A stretch of DNA of 7,156 nucleotides from Candidatus Aminicenantota bacterium (GTDB lineage Bacteria; Acidobacteriota; Aminicenantia; Aminicenantales; Saccharicenantaceae). The notes beneath the pieces were generated by a model. That model had not been told where the DNA came from, made no database searches, and was given only the letters and a program-made list of their open reading frames with translations. A program made the translations under genes and the position numbers. The stretch lies in NCBI GenBank assembly GCA_022867105.1, contig JALHVH010000354.1:1-7156 (forward strand). Reading direction: 5' to 3'. Shown here one piece after another: positions 1 to 6,473 of this stretch (its first letter is position 1; each line of letters opens with the position of its first letter).

Positions 1-249
1 CGAGAAAGCGGCGATCATGACCGGCTTCTCCCGGAATCTCTCGAGGAGCATGCCGGCCGGTATGGACATGACGCCGTAGGCGATGAAGAAGGAAAAAGCC
101 AGGAGGCCGACCAATGTCAAGCTGAGGCCAAAGCTCTGGCCGACGTCGGGATTGATGGCGCTAATGACATTGGTCACCAGCGAGATGACGAAGAAGATCA
201 GGAAGATCAGGCCGACCATGAAGATGCTTCTCTTGGCGCTTGCGTTCAT
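1..249 (-). CDS. FucP-like sugar MFS transporter, N-terminal part (runs off left edge)
   Basis: This is the first 83 codons of an integral membrane permease; the rest lies beyond base 1. The start is the ATG at 249, preceded by a strong GGAGG (254-258, minus strand) four bases away. The translation begins MNASAKRSIF and shows two hydrophobic helices, at about residues 9-31 and 42-64. A positively charged loop with the motif AGMLLERFREKP follows, the loop 2-3 signature position of MFS carriers. The pattern NPDVGQSFGLSLTLVG followed by FFIAYGVMSIPAG resembles the fucose/glucose/galactose:H+ symporter (FHS, FucP/GluP) branch, so the inferred role is proton-coupled uptake of a sugar across the inner membrane. 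It is divergent from the aminotransferase and dehydrogenase genes, which suggests they act on the imported compound or a derivative. Substrate cannot be assigned; family call is fairly firm, sugar class less so. Confidence 0.8.
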   Translation of the reverse strand, partial: MNASAKRSIFMVGLIFLIFFVISLVTNVISAINPDVGQSFGLSLTLVGLLAFSFFIAYGVMSIPAGMLLERFREKPVMIAAFS

Positions 250-286
250 CGTTCCTCCGGTTTTTGTGGCGTTTCCATCAGCCGCA

Positions 287-315
287 AGTATAGAACATTC
301 GGCCGGTTAAGGGAA
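287..315 (-). promoter_or_regulatory. Candidate sigma70-type promoter for the MFS gene
   Basis: On the minus strand, TATACT (287-292) matches the -10 consensus at five of six positions. It lies 17 bases downstream of TTCCCT (310-315), a weak -35 (three of six). Transcription would begin near base 280, giving a leader of about 30 bases that contains the GGAGG site. The -10 is good and the -35 poor, which would fit an activated or regulated promoter. No experimental support. Confidence 0.4.
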
Positions 316-324
316 TAGATCCCT
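310..324. promoter_or_regulatory. Short inverted repeat between divergent promoters, possible operator
   Basis: AGGGA (310-314) and TCCCT (320-324) form a perfect 5-bp inverted repeat with a 5-base centre. It overlaps the candidate -35 of the leftward promoter and ends four bases before the candidate -35 of the rightward one. A regulator bound here could control both directions. The repeat is short enough to arise by chance, and no regulator gene is in the window. Confidence 0.25.
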
Positions 325-328
325 GGAG

Positions 329-357
329 TTGCCGTCTTCCCTGACCTGTGATAAAGT
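329..357 (+). promoter_or_regulatory. Candidate extended -10 promoter for the aminotransferase-dehydrogenase pair
   Basis: TTGCCG (329-334, four of six to the -35 consensus) is followed after 17 bases by TAAAGT (352-357, four of six to the -10). A TG dinucleotide at 349-350 is placed as in extended -10 promoters. Transcription would start near 364, giving a leader of about 46 bases that includes the GGAGG ribosome site at 398-402. Spacing and position are right; hexamer matches are moderate. Confidence 0.35.
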
Positions 358-409
358 CATTTCATAGCGTCGGATTTTCTTAATTTCAATCTTGTTCGGA
401 GGAGACAGA

Positions 410-1540
410 ATGAAAGTCCCATTTTACGGTCACGTCAGGCAGTACCAGAGCATCAAGAGCGAGATCGATGCCAACATGCAGGAGGTCATCCTGAGCGGCC
501 AATATGTGCAAGGCCCCCGGCTGAAAAGGTTTGAGGAAGAACTCGCGGCCTATGCAGGTGTCAAGTATGCGATCGGCGTTGGCAATGGCACCGATGCTCT
601 CTGGCTTACGTTCATGGCGCTGGGGCTGGGTTCCGGTGACGAGCTGATCACCAATGCCAATACCTTCTTTGCGACCGCCGAAGCGATGTGGATCGCCGGC
701 TGCACGTCCGTCCTGGTCGACTGCGATCAAAAGACCAGGTGCATTGATCCGGAAGCGGTCAAGAAAGCGATCACCAAGCGCACCAAGGCGATCGTACCGG
801 TCCACCTTTACGGTCAGTGCGCCCCGATGCGCGAAATTCGCAAGATTGCCGACGACTATGGCCTGTTCGTGGTCGAAGACAATGCTCAGGCCATCGACGC
901 GCACGGCGACAATTTCAAGGTCGGCGAGCTTTCGGATGCGGTTTGCACGAGCTTCATCATCCAAAAGAACCTGGGCACCTTCGGCGACGGTGGCGCGATA
1001 TGGACCAACCATCAGTACATCAACGACAAGGTCCGCAAGCTGCGCAACCATGGTTCCAATAAGAGAGACGTGCACAGCATGGGTTACAACAGCCGCCTGG
1101 ACGATTTGCACGCCGCTATTCTGAGCGCCAAGCTCAAGCACATCAAGGAGTGGAGCGGCCGCCGGATAGAGATCGCCGGCAGATACACCGAAGGCTTGAA
1201 GGGCTGCGACTTTCTCGACCTGCCGTATGTCCGCCCGGGTTATCGCCACGTGTTCCACCTGTACGTGATCGAAACGAAGGATCCGGCCGATCGTGACAAA
1301 ATGCTGGACTACCTGGTCAAGAACGGCATTGATGCCAAGACCCACTACTCCATTGCGATTCACAAGCAGGAGGGTTTTCCTTGGGGCAAGGATGCGCGCG
1401 TGGTTAGCCCGCTGACCCATGCGGAAAAGAACGCGTCCTCCTGCATCTCGCTCCCCATGTTCTCGGAGCTGACAGAAGAGGAAATCCAGCACACCATCCG
1501 GGTTGTCCGTGACTGGCCGAACCGCCGGAACGACAAGTAA
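410..1540 (+). CDS. DegT/DnrJ/EryC1/StrS-family PLP-dependent sugar aminotransferase
   Basis: A 376-residue cytoplasmic aminotransferase of fold type I, the usual length for this family. Members move an amino group, normally from glutamate or glutamine, onto a keto-sugar or keto-cyclitol. Visible landmarks are GNGTDAL (58-64, cofactor phosphate region), HLYGQ (132-136), VVEDNAQA (154-161, with Asp157 expected to contact the pyridine nitrogen), and QKNLGTFGDGG (185-195), where Lys186 should form the Schiff base with PLP. GYNSRLDDLHAA (225-236) is the family's conserved segment near the dimer interface. All catalytic positions are present, so it should be active. The ATG at 410 is chosen over an in-frame TTG at 392 because GGAGG at 398-402 sits seven bases before it. 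It heads a two-gene unit with the dehydrogenase. Family certain; substrate unknown. Comparable pairs occur in amino-uronic acid (Wlb), kanosamine (Ntd) and scyllo-inosamine pathways. Confidence 0.92.
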   Translation: MKVPFYGHVRQYQSIKSEIDANMQEVILSGQYVQGPRLKRFEEELAAYAGVKYAIGVGNGTDALWLTFMALGLGSGDELITNANTFFATAEAMWIAGCTSVLVDCDQKTRCIDPEAVKKAITKRTKAIVPVHLYGQCAPMREIRKIADDYGLFVVEDNAQAIDAHGDNFKVGELSDAVCTSFIIQKNLGTFGDGGAIWTNHQYINDKVRKLRNHGSNKRDVHSMGYNSRLDDLHAAILSAKLKHIKEWSGRRIEIAGRYTEGLKGCDFLDLPYVRPGYRHVFHLYVIETKDPADRDKMLDYLVKNGIDAKTHYSIAIHKQEGFPWGKDARVVSPLTHAEKNASSCISLPMFSELTEEEIQHTIRVVRDWPNRRNDK

Positions 1541-1550
1541 AGAAGAAACC

Positions 1551-2594
1551 ATGAGCCCTGCGCAAAAAACCTATACGGTGGCCGTCGCCGGGTTGGGAAA
1601 GCGCGGCGTGCACCATGCCGACGCGATTTCCAAGAATCCGCGCTTCAAAATCGTGGGATTGTGCGACATTGACCGGGGCCGCCTGGATGCCGCTAAGCAG
1701 AAATTCGGAGTGGGGTATGGCAACTCCGACGCGGCCCGAATGCTGGTTGACACCGGGCCCGATGTCTTTGTCTTTTGCACGCTGCCTCAAATCCGCTTGC
1801 CGCTCATCCAGGCCGGCGTGGGAGCCGGCGTCAAGCTCATCGCTTACGAAAAGCCCATCGCCATGTCCATGAACGAAGGGCTGGAGATGTACAAGCTGCT
1901 GCGCGGGGCGGGCGTCAAGACCGTGGTCAGCCATCAGCACCGTTATGGCGAACACTATAAGAAAGTGAAAGACATCATCACCAGCGGCGCTATTGGACGT
2001 GTGCACACCGTCTATGGACATGCGATAGGTTGGATGATGCACATGATGACACACATGATCGAGTACGCCAGCTGGTACAACGGCAATGCTGAACCCGAAT
2101 GGGTGGCCGGACAGGCGAGCGGCAAAGAAAAGTTCGCCGACGTGCATTCTTCTCCCGACTATATCTGTGCGTTGGTGCAGTATTCCAACGGCGTGCGCGG
2201 GATCATCGAATGCGGGGCGGGAGCGCCCGATGTGCCGGAAGTTGACTCGATGTGGCACAAGTGCCGCATCGGCGCCCAGGGCACCGATGGCTTTGCCGAA
2301 GTGCTTACGGGCAAAGAGGGCAAAGGCGGCGGCTGGCGCGCAGTCACCAAGAACGGCGTGATGTCGGGCCCCGGCTACATGGATTACGAACACGACATGC
2401 CGCCCTACATCCAGGACATTGCCGACTGGCTGGATGACCCTAACAAGGTTCACCCCTGCAACGGAGAGACGGCCTTCAAGGGTTTCCAGGTGATGATGGC
2501 CGCCTGCCGCTCGGTGGTGCAGCGCGGCAGGGTCACGTTGCCGCTCGGCCCCGGCGAGCCGGAACTTGAAGCTCTCCAGAAAGCCCTGCCGTAA
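1551..2594 (+). CDS. Gfo/Idh/MocA-family NAD(P)-dependent sugar or cyclitol dehydrogenase
   Basis: A 347-residue cytoplasmic oxidoreductase of normal family length. The N-terminal Rossmann fold opens with VAVAGLGKRG (dinucleotide-binding GxGxxG at 14-19). Strand two ends in LCDIDRGR (37-44), with an aspartate where NAD-preferring members have an acidic residue. The family's EKP motif is at 100-102, its lysine expected near the active site. The C-terminal alpha/beta domain carries a His-rich stretch, WMMHMMTHMIEYASW (161-175), where His168 is the likely counterpart of the catalytic histidine. The reaction is expected to be reversible oxidation of a ring hydroxyl to a ketone. The start at 1551 lies 10 bases after the aminotransferase stop, behind only a weak AGAAG site, so translational coupling is likely. 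An earlier in-frame TTG at 1503 would overlap the upstream gene and is rejected. A dehydrogenase next to a DegT aminotransferase suggests keto-sugar exchange. Substrate not identifiable. Confidence 0.9.
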   Translation: MSPAQKTYTVAVAGLGKRGVHHADAISKNPRFKIVGLCDIDRGRLDAAKQKFGVGYGNSDAARMLVDTGPDVFVFCTLPQIRLPLIQAGVGAGVKLIAYEKPIAMSMNEGLEMYKLLRGAGVKTVVSHQHRYGEHYKKVKDIITSGAIGRVHTVYGHAIGWMMHMMTHMIEYASWYNGNAEPEWVAGQASGKEKFADVHSSPDYICALVQYSNGVRGIIECGAGAPDVPEVDSMWHKCRIGAQGTDGFAEVLTGKEGKGGGWRAVTKNGVMSGPGYMDYEHDMPPYIQDIADWLDDPNKVHPCNGETAFKGFQVMMAACRSVVQRGRVTLPLGPGEPELEALQKALP

Positions 2595-2610
2595 TCGTTT
2601 CCGGTCAAGC

Positions 2611-2640
2611 TTCCGACGCTTCAGGCTCTCCTGATACAAT
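2611..2640 (+). promoter_or_regulatory. Weak candidate promoter ahead of dmsA
   Basis: TACAAT (2635-2640) matches the -10 consensus at five of six positions, with TTCCGA (2611-2616, three of six) 18 bases upstream. A start near 2647 would leave a leader of only about 11 bases, short for the GAGAGGA site at 2649-2655. The 63-base gap after the dehydrogenase has no convincing terminator, so readthrough from the upstream pair or another promoter is possible. No FNR-type half-site pair was seen. Confidence 0.18.
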
Positions 2641-2657
2641 GAGGGCTCGAGAGGACG

Positions 2658-4937
2658 ATGAGGAAGAAGATCGAGAAGGATGCCGGTGAGCGGATGGTCC
2701 GGACCGGCTGCCCCTCCCACAATTGCGGCGGGCGTTGTCTTCTCCGTGTCTTTGTGAAAGACGGTGTCATCACCCGCATCGAGGGGGACGACAGGCCCGG
2801 CGATACTCTCGAGGACCCTCAGCTCAGGGCCTGCATCCGCGGCCGGGGCTATCGCCATCGCCAGTATCATCCCGACAGGCTCAAGGTTCCGATGAAGCGC
2901 GTGGGGAAGAGGGGAGAGGGGAAGTTCGCGCGCATTTCCTGGGACGAGGCCGTGGACCGCGTCGCCGGGGAAATGTCCCGGGTCAAGGGAAAATACGGCA
3001 ACTCCGCGATGTTCGTTCCCTACGGCACGGGTGGCTACAGCCAGATCACGGGCCGCCAGACCGCCCAGCGGCTGATGAACCTCTTCGGCGGCTCCCTCGG
3101 CTTCTACAACAGCTACTCGTGGGCTGCGATCGCAGCCGCGACACCGACCGTCTATGGGACGTCCGTCACCGGGAACCAGCGCCAGGACTGGCTCAACTCG
3201 AAATACATCCTGATGTGGAGCTGGAACCCGGCCGAGGCCCGCGACGGGACGAACAGCGAATATTTCATCCGGATGGCCCGGGAGCGCGGCGCCCGCACGG
3301 TCTGCGTCGACCCGAGGATGTCGCCGAGCGCGGTTTCCCTGGCCGACGAGTGGGTCCCCATCCGTCCCGGCACCGACACGGCCATGATGTCGGCTATGGT
3401 TCATGTCATGATCACGGAGGACCTCTGCGACCGGGAGTTCATCCGGACCCACTGCGTCGGCTTCGACGAAACGCAGATGCCCCCCGGCTGCGAAGGCGAG
3501 GAGAGCTACCGGGACTACATTTTAGGGACGCAGGACGGCACGCCCAAAACGCCGGAATGGGCCGAACGGATCACGGGCGTCCCCCGCGCGACCATCGCCC
3601 GTATCGCCCGCGAATACGCCACGACGAAACCTGCGGTCCTCTACCAGGGCTACGGCATGCAGCGCCGGGCCTACGGCGAGCAGGTCGTCCGGGCCGGCTG
3701 CGTCCTGGCCGCGATCACCGGGAATGTCGGGATACCGGGAGGCTGGGCGGGCGGGATGGCCCTCCAAGCCCCTGACGGCGGGCCTTTATGGATCGTTTTT
3801 CCCACCGGGCACAATCCCGTCAAGGCCTCGATCCCGAGCTTTCTCTGGTCGGAAGCTGTTCTGCGCGGGAAGGGGATGGGGCCCGAGGACGGCGTCGTCG
3901 GGGTCGACCGGCTCGACAACAACATCAAGCTCATCTACGCCGTCGCCTCCAATTGTCTCGTCAACCAGCATGCCAACATCAACCGGACGGCCGGCATCCT
4001 CCGGGATGAGGAACGCCTCGAGTTTCTCGTCGTCCAGGATAACTTCCTGACCTCGACCGGCCGCTTCGCGGACATCCTCCTTCCCGCCTGCACGCAGTTC
4101 GAGACCTGGGGGGTCGAGGACGGCTGGAAATACGGCGACGAGGTCCTCCTCATGCCGAAGATCGTCGAGCCGCCGTTTGAGACGAAGAGCGATTACGCCA
4201 TCTGCGCGGAGATCGCCCGGAAACTGGGGATCGGCGAGGCCTATACAAAAGGCCGCGACGAGCGCGGCTGGGTGGAATGGGCCCTCGACCGTTATAGGAA
4301 GACACGGTTCCCGGGGCTGCCGTCGCTCGACGAGTTCGAGCGGTCCAATGCCGGCGTCTATTCCGTCCCGGTGACGAAGCCGGCCGTGGCCTTCGAGGAT
4401 TTCCGGAGGGACCCCGTGGGTCATCCTTTGCCGACGCCTTCGGGTAGGATCGAAATTTTCTCCCAAAAGCTCTTCGACCTGAAAAAGCCGGCCTCCATCC
4501 CGGCCGTGCCGAAGTATATCCAGGAGTGGGAGAGTCCGTTCGGACCGGAGGCGGCGAAGTATCCCCTCCAGGCTGTCGGCCATCATGGCCTGGCCCGCGT
4601 CCACTCCACCCTCGACAACGTGGACTGGCTTAACGAGGCCTTCCCCCAGCGGCTTTTCATCAATCCTCTGGACGCCGGCCCGCGCGGCATCAAGGACGGG
4701 GAAGCGGTCAGGGTCTTCAATGAGCGGGGGGCCACGGTCGTTCCTTGCCGGCTGACCACGCGGATCATGCCGGGTGTCGTCACGCTCCCCCAAGGCGCCT
4801 GGTGGACCCCTGATGAAAAGGGGACCGACCGGCGCGGCTCCATCAACGTCCTGACCTCCGAACGCTGGACGCCGTTCGCCTTCGGCAACGCCCAGCACAC
4901 CATCATGGTCCAGGTGGAAAAGGCCAAAGGACGATGA
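2658..4937 (+). CDS. dmsA: DmsA-type molybdopterin oxidoreductase, catalytic subunit, without Tat leader
   Basis: A 759-residue bis-MGD enzyme of the DMSO reductase family, expected to reduce an S- or N-oxide or similar acceptor with electrons from the DmsB-type subunit. The N-terminal [4Fe-4S] site has Cys18, Cys23, Cys27 and Cys59 (CX4CX3C, then RACIRGRG). From about residue 70 it follows E. coli DmsA as I recall it: HPDRLKVPMKRVG, ARISWDEA, EWVPIRPGTD (231-240), NCLVNQH (432-438), FADILLP (470-476), PTPSGRIEI (592-600) and the cofactor-binding C-terminus INPLDAGPRGI (668-678). Ser154 in NSYSW aligns with the serine that ligates molybdenum in DmsA. Unlike E. coli DmsA there is no twin-arginine leader; an in-frame TGA at 2640-2642 blocks extension. 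The ATG at 2658 follows GAGAGGA; Met13 (2694), behind GGTGA, is an alternative that also lacks a leader. Substrate unproven; pyrogallol transhydroxylase-like or other roles are less likely given the DmsC partner. Confidence 0.92.
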   Translation: MRKKIEKDAGERMVRTGCPSHNCGGRCLLRVFVKDGVITRIEGDDRPGDTLEDPQLRACIRGRGYRHRQYHPDRLKVPMKRVGKRGEGKFARISWDEAVDRVAGEMSRVKGKYGNSAMFVPYGTGGYSQITGRQTAQRLMNLFGGSLGFYNSYSWAAIAAATPTVYGTSVTGNQRQDWLNSKYILMWSWNPAEARDGTNSEYFIRMARERGARTVCVDPRMSPSAVSLADEWVPIRPGTDTAMMSAMVHVMITEDLCDREFIRTHCVGFDETQMPPGCEGEESYRDYILGTQDGTPKTPEWAERITGVPRATIARIAREYATTKPAVLYQGYGMQRRAYGEQVVRAGCVLAAITGNVGIPGGWAGGMALQAPDGGPLWIVFPTGHNPVKASIPSFLWSEAVLRGKGMGPEDGVVGVDRLDNNIKLIYAVASNCLVNQHANINRTAGILRDEERLEFLVVQDNFLTSTGRFADILLPACTQFETWGVEDGWKYGDEVLLMPKIVEPPFETKSDYAICAEIARKLGIGEAYTKGRDERGWVEWALDRYRKTRFPGLPSLDEFERSNAGVYSVPVTKPAVAFEDFRRDPVGHPLPTPSGRIEIFSQKLFDLKKPASIPAVPKYIQEWESPFGPEAAKYPLQAVGHHGLARVHSTLDNVDWLNEAFPQRLFINPLDAGPRGIKDGEAVRVFNERGATVVPCRLTTRIMPGVVTLPQGAWWTPDEKGTDRRGSINVLTSERWTPFAFGNAQHTIMVQVEKAKGR

Positions 4938-5557
4938 ATGCGGTCCGCCGGTTCGCCTTCTTTTTCGATTCGAGCTCCTGCTCGGGGTGCAAGGCCTGCC
5001 AGATGGCCTGCAAGGACAAGAACGACCTGGGCCCGGGCATCCTATGGCGGAAGGTCTATGAGATCACCGGAGGCGGATGGCGCAGGGACGGCGAGGTCTG
5101 GATACCGAGCGTTTACGCTTACAACATCTCGCTGGCCTGTAACCACTGCGAGGACCCCGCCTGCCGGCAGGCTTGTCCGACCAAGGCCATCGTGAAGGGC
5201 CCGGACGGCGTCGTTGTCCTGAACAGCCGCGCCTGTATCGGCTGCCGCTATTGCGAATGGTCGTGCCCCTACGGCGCCCCCCGCTACGACGGCGAAAGGG
5301 GGGTCATGGGCAAGTGCGATTTCTGCTTCGACCTCGTCGAAAAAGGAGAAAGGCCGTCCTGCGTCGCGGCCTGCCCGATGAGGGCCCTGGATTTCGGGGA
5401 ACTCGAGGCGCTCAAGGAAAAATACGGAGGGACAGACGCGATCTTCCCGATGCCGCAGGCTTCGCAGACCGGACCGTCACTCCTTATTAAGCCGCACAGG
5501 AGCTCCGGCCTGGCCGGAAAGGGGACGGCGGGAGTGGCCAACGACGAGGAGACTTGA
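4934..5557 (+). CDS. dmsB: DmsB-type four-cluster [4Fe-4S] electron-transfer subunit
   Basis: A 207-residue iron-sulfur protein, nearly the length of E. coli DmsB. It should relay electrons from the membrane anchor to the molybdenum subunit. Sixteen cysteines fall into four ferredoxin-type groups: 16/19/22/26 (CSGCKACQMAC), 69/72/77/81 (CNHCEDPACRQAC), 101/104/107/111 (CIGCRYCEWSC) and 128/131/143/147 (CDFC with CVAAC), enough for four [4Fe-4S] clusters with none missing. The third group followed by PYGAPRYDGERG is characteristic of DmsB-like subunits, as is the tail containing LLIKPHRSS. No signal peptide or membrane segment is present. The ATG overlaps the dmsA stop (ATGA at 4934-4937) behind AAAGGA (4926-4931), indicating translational coupling and balanced subunit production. 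In E. coli this subunit is exported by riding on the Tat leader of DmsA; with no leader there, it should stay in the cytoplasm. Confidence 0.95.
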   Translation: MNAVRRFAFFFDSSSCSGCKACQMACKDKNDLGPGILWRKVYEITGGGWRRDGEVWIPSVYAYNISLACNHCEDPACRQACPTKAIVKGPDGVVVLNSRACIGCRYCEWSCPYGAPRYDGERGVMGKCDFCFDLVEKGERPSCVAACPMRALDFGELEALKEKYGGTDAIFPMPQASQTGPSLLIKPHRSSGLAGKGTAGVANDEET

Positions 5558-5558
5558 G

Positions 5559-6455
5559 ATGGCGAAAAAAGAGTGGCCGCTCATCGCTTTCACGCTTCTG
5601 TCCCAGACGGCCGTGGGATTTTTTCTTCTGTTCACCGTCCCATTGGCCCTGTCCGGAACCGGAACGGCCGCGGCCGACGTTCGGCTGCTCCGGCTGAGGT
5701 CCCTCGTCTTCGTCCTCGCGCTCCTCGCGGCCGCGGCCGCTCTCTCCTTCTTTCACCTGGGGAATCCCTTCAATGCTTATCGGGCCCTGAACAACGTCCG
5801 GACCTCTCGGCTGAGCCGGGAGATCTTCTTCGAGCTTCTCGTGCTGTCCGTTTTAGGACTCTTGGCCTTGTTGGAGTGGAAGAGAATGGGAAATTCGGGC
5901 GCCTTGTCCCTTATAGGGCTTTATCTTTTGGCCGCCCTGGCGGGCGTCGGGCTCGTATGGACCATGGCGAGCATCTACAGGCTCGAAGCCGTCCCCGTCT
6001 GGAACAACCCGATGACGCCCTTTTCTTTCTTTATGACGGCCTTCGTTCTGGGCGCCTTGGGCTCGGCTGCGGCCCCGGCCTTCAAGCTGTTGAGGGAAGG
6101 GGAGGGGGTCCCCCCCTTCGTGGGCCGGTTTCCTATGAACGCGGCCGCCCTGGCCCTCCTGGTCCTGAATTTTGCCGGGGTCGTTCTTTTCGATCCGAAT
6201 TTCGGGATCCGGCGGATTGGGCGGCGGGAGATCGACCCCGGACGCTCCCGGGTTTTCACACGGCTCTATGGCCTCAGACTGGCCTTCCTTCTATCGGCGG
6301 CCGCCGCTGTCGTTCTGACCATCTTGGCGAAACCTCCTTTGACGCCGAGTTCACCGGTCCAGCATCTTATGATATGGGCGTTCGTCGCAGCCCTGGCGTC
6401 GGAAACCTTGGGACGGGTCCTATTTTACGCGCTCTTCAGGAAGGAAGGGCTTTAA
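5559..6455 (+). CDS. dmsC: DmsC-type membrane anchor, quinol-oxidizing subunit
   Basis: A 298-residue integral membrane protein that anchors the reductase and should oxidize menaquinol. About eight hydrophobic helices are visible, near residues 8-30, 44-66, 90-108, 118-140, 154-174, 192-212, 240-257 and 268-292, as in E. coli DmsC. Family signatures are EWPLIAFTLLSQ at the N-terminus, HLGNPFNAYRALNNV (66-80) followed by SRLSREI, and WTMASIYRLEAVPVWNNP (134-151). His66 in HLGNP matches the histidine of E. coli DmsC (His65) reported as important for menaquinol binding. No heme-ligand pattern was sought or expected in this family. The gene starts one base after the dmsB stop with GAGGAGA (5546-5552) six bases upstream, so the three subunits form one operon. 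A loop at about 180-190 is encoded by an unusual G-run/C-run stretch (see findings). The assignment is firm from both sequence pattern and position. Confidence 0.92.
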   Translation: MAKKEWPLIAFTLLSQTAVGFFLLFTVPLALSGTGTAAADVRLLRLRSLVFVLALLAAAAALSFFHLGNPFNAYRALNNVRTSRLSREIFFELLVLSVLGLLALLEWKRMGNSGALSLIGLYLLAALAGVGLVWTMASIYRLEAVPVWNNPMTPFSFFMTAFVLGALGSAAAPAFKLLREGEGVPPFVGRFPMNAAALALLVLNFAGVVLFDPNFGIRRIGRREIDPGRSRVFTRLYGLRLAFLLSAAAAVVLTILAKPPLTPSSPVQHLMIWAFVAALASETLGRVLFYALFRKEGL

Positions 6456-6473
6456 AGGCGAAACTCTAGCCGA

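Noticed and set aside
83..310. Short plus-strand open frame at the left end
   Set aside because: It is opposite the MFS permease, which has a strong ribosome site and typical helices. The small frame has no Shine-Dalgarno site.
386..1552. Long open frame on the minus strand, antisense to the aminotransferase
   Set aside because: The opposite frame has a complete DegT-family protein with all catalytic motifs. The antisense translation shows no recognisable domain and is explained by GC-rich codon structure.
2600..2625. AAGC-N7-GCTT inverted repeat after the dehydrogenase gene, considered as a terminator
   Set aside because: The stem is only 4 bp and no T-run follows.
2639..2689. Short 16-codon frame starting at ATG 2639 just before dmsA, considered as a leader peptide
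   Set aside because: No good ribosome site, acidic low-complexity translation (MRAREDDEEED), and it overlaps dmsA out of frame; nothing points to attenuation.
1404..3452. Minus-strand open frame of about 680 codons across the dehydrogenase and dmsA
   Set aside because: It spans two well-supported plus-strand genes and the gap between them, and its translation is rich in His, Arg, Ala and Pro with no family motif: a shadow frame.
3786..4898. Minus-strand open frame of 370 codons opposite dmsA
   Set aside because: It lies wholly inside dmsA, whose conserved C-terminal motifs are on the plus strand. No domain is recognisable in the antisense product.
5573..6469. Second plus-strand frame of 298 codons overlapping dmsC
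   Set aside because: Its translation is Arg/Pro/Gly-rich and lacks the helices and DmsC signatures present in the true frame; the equal length is coincidence.
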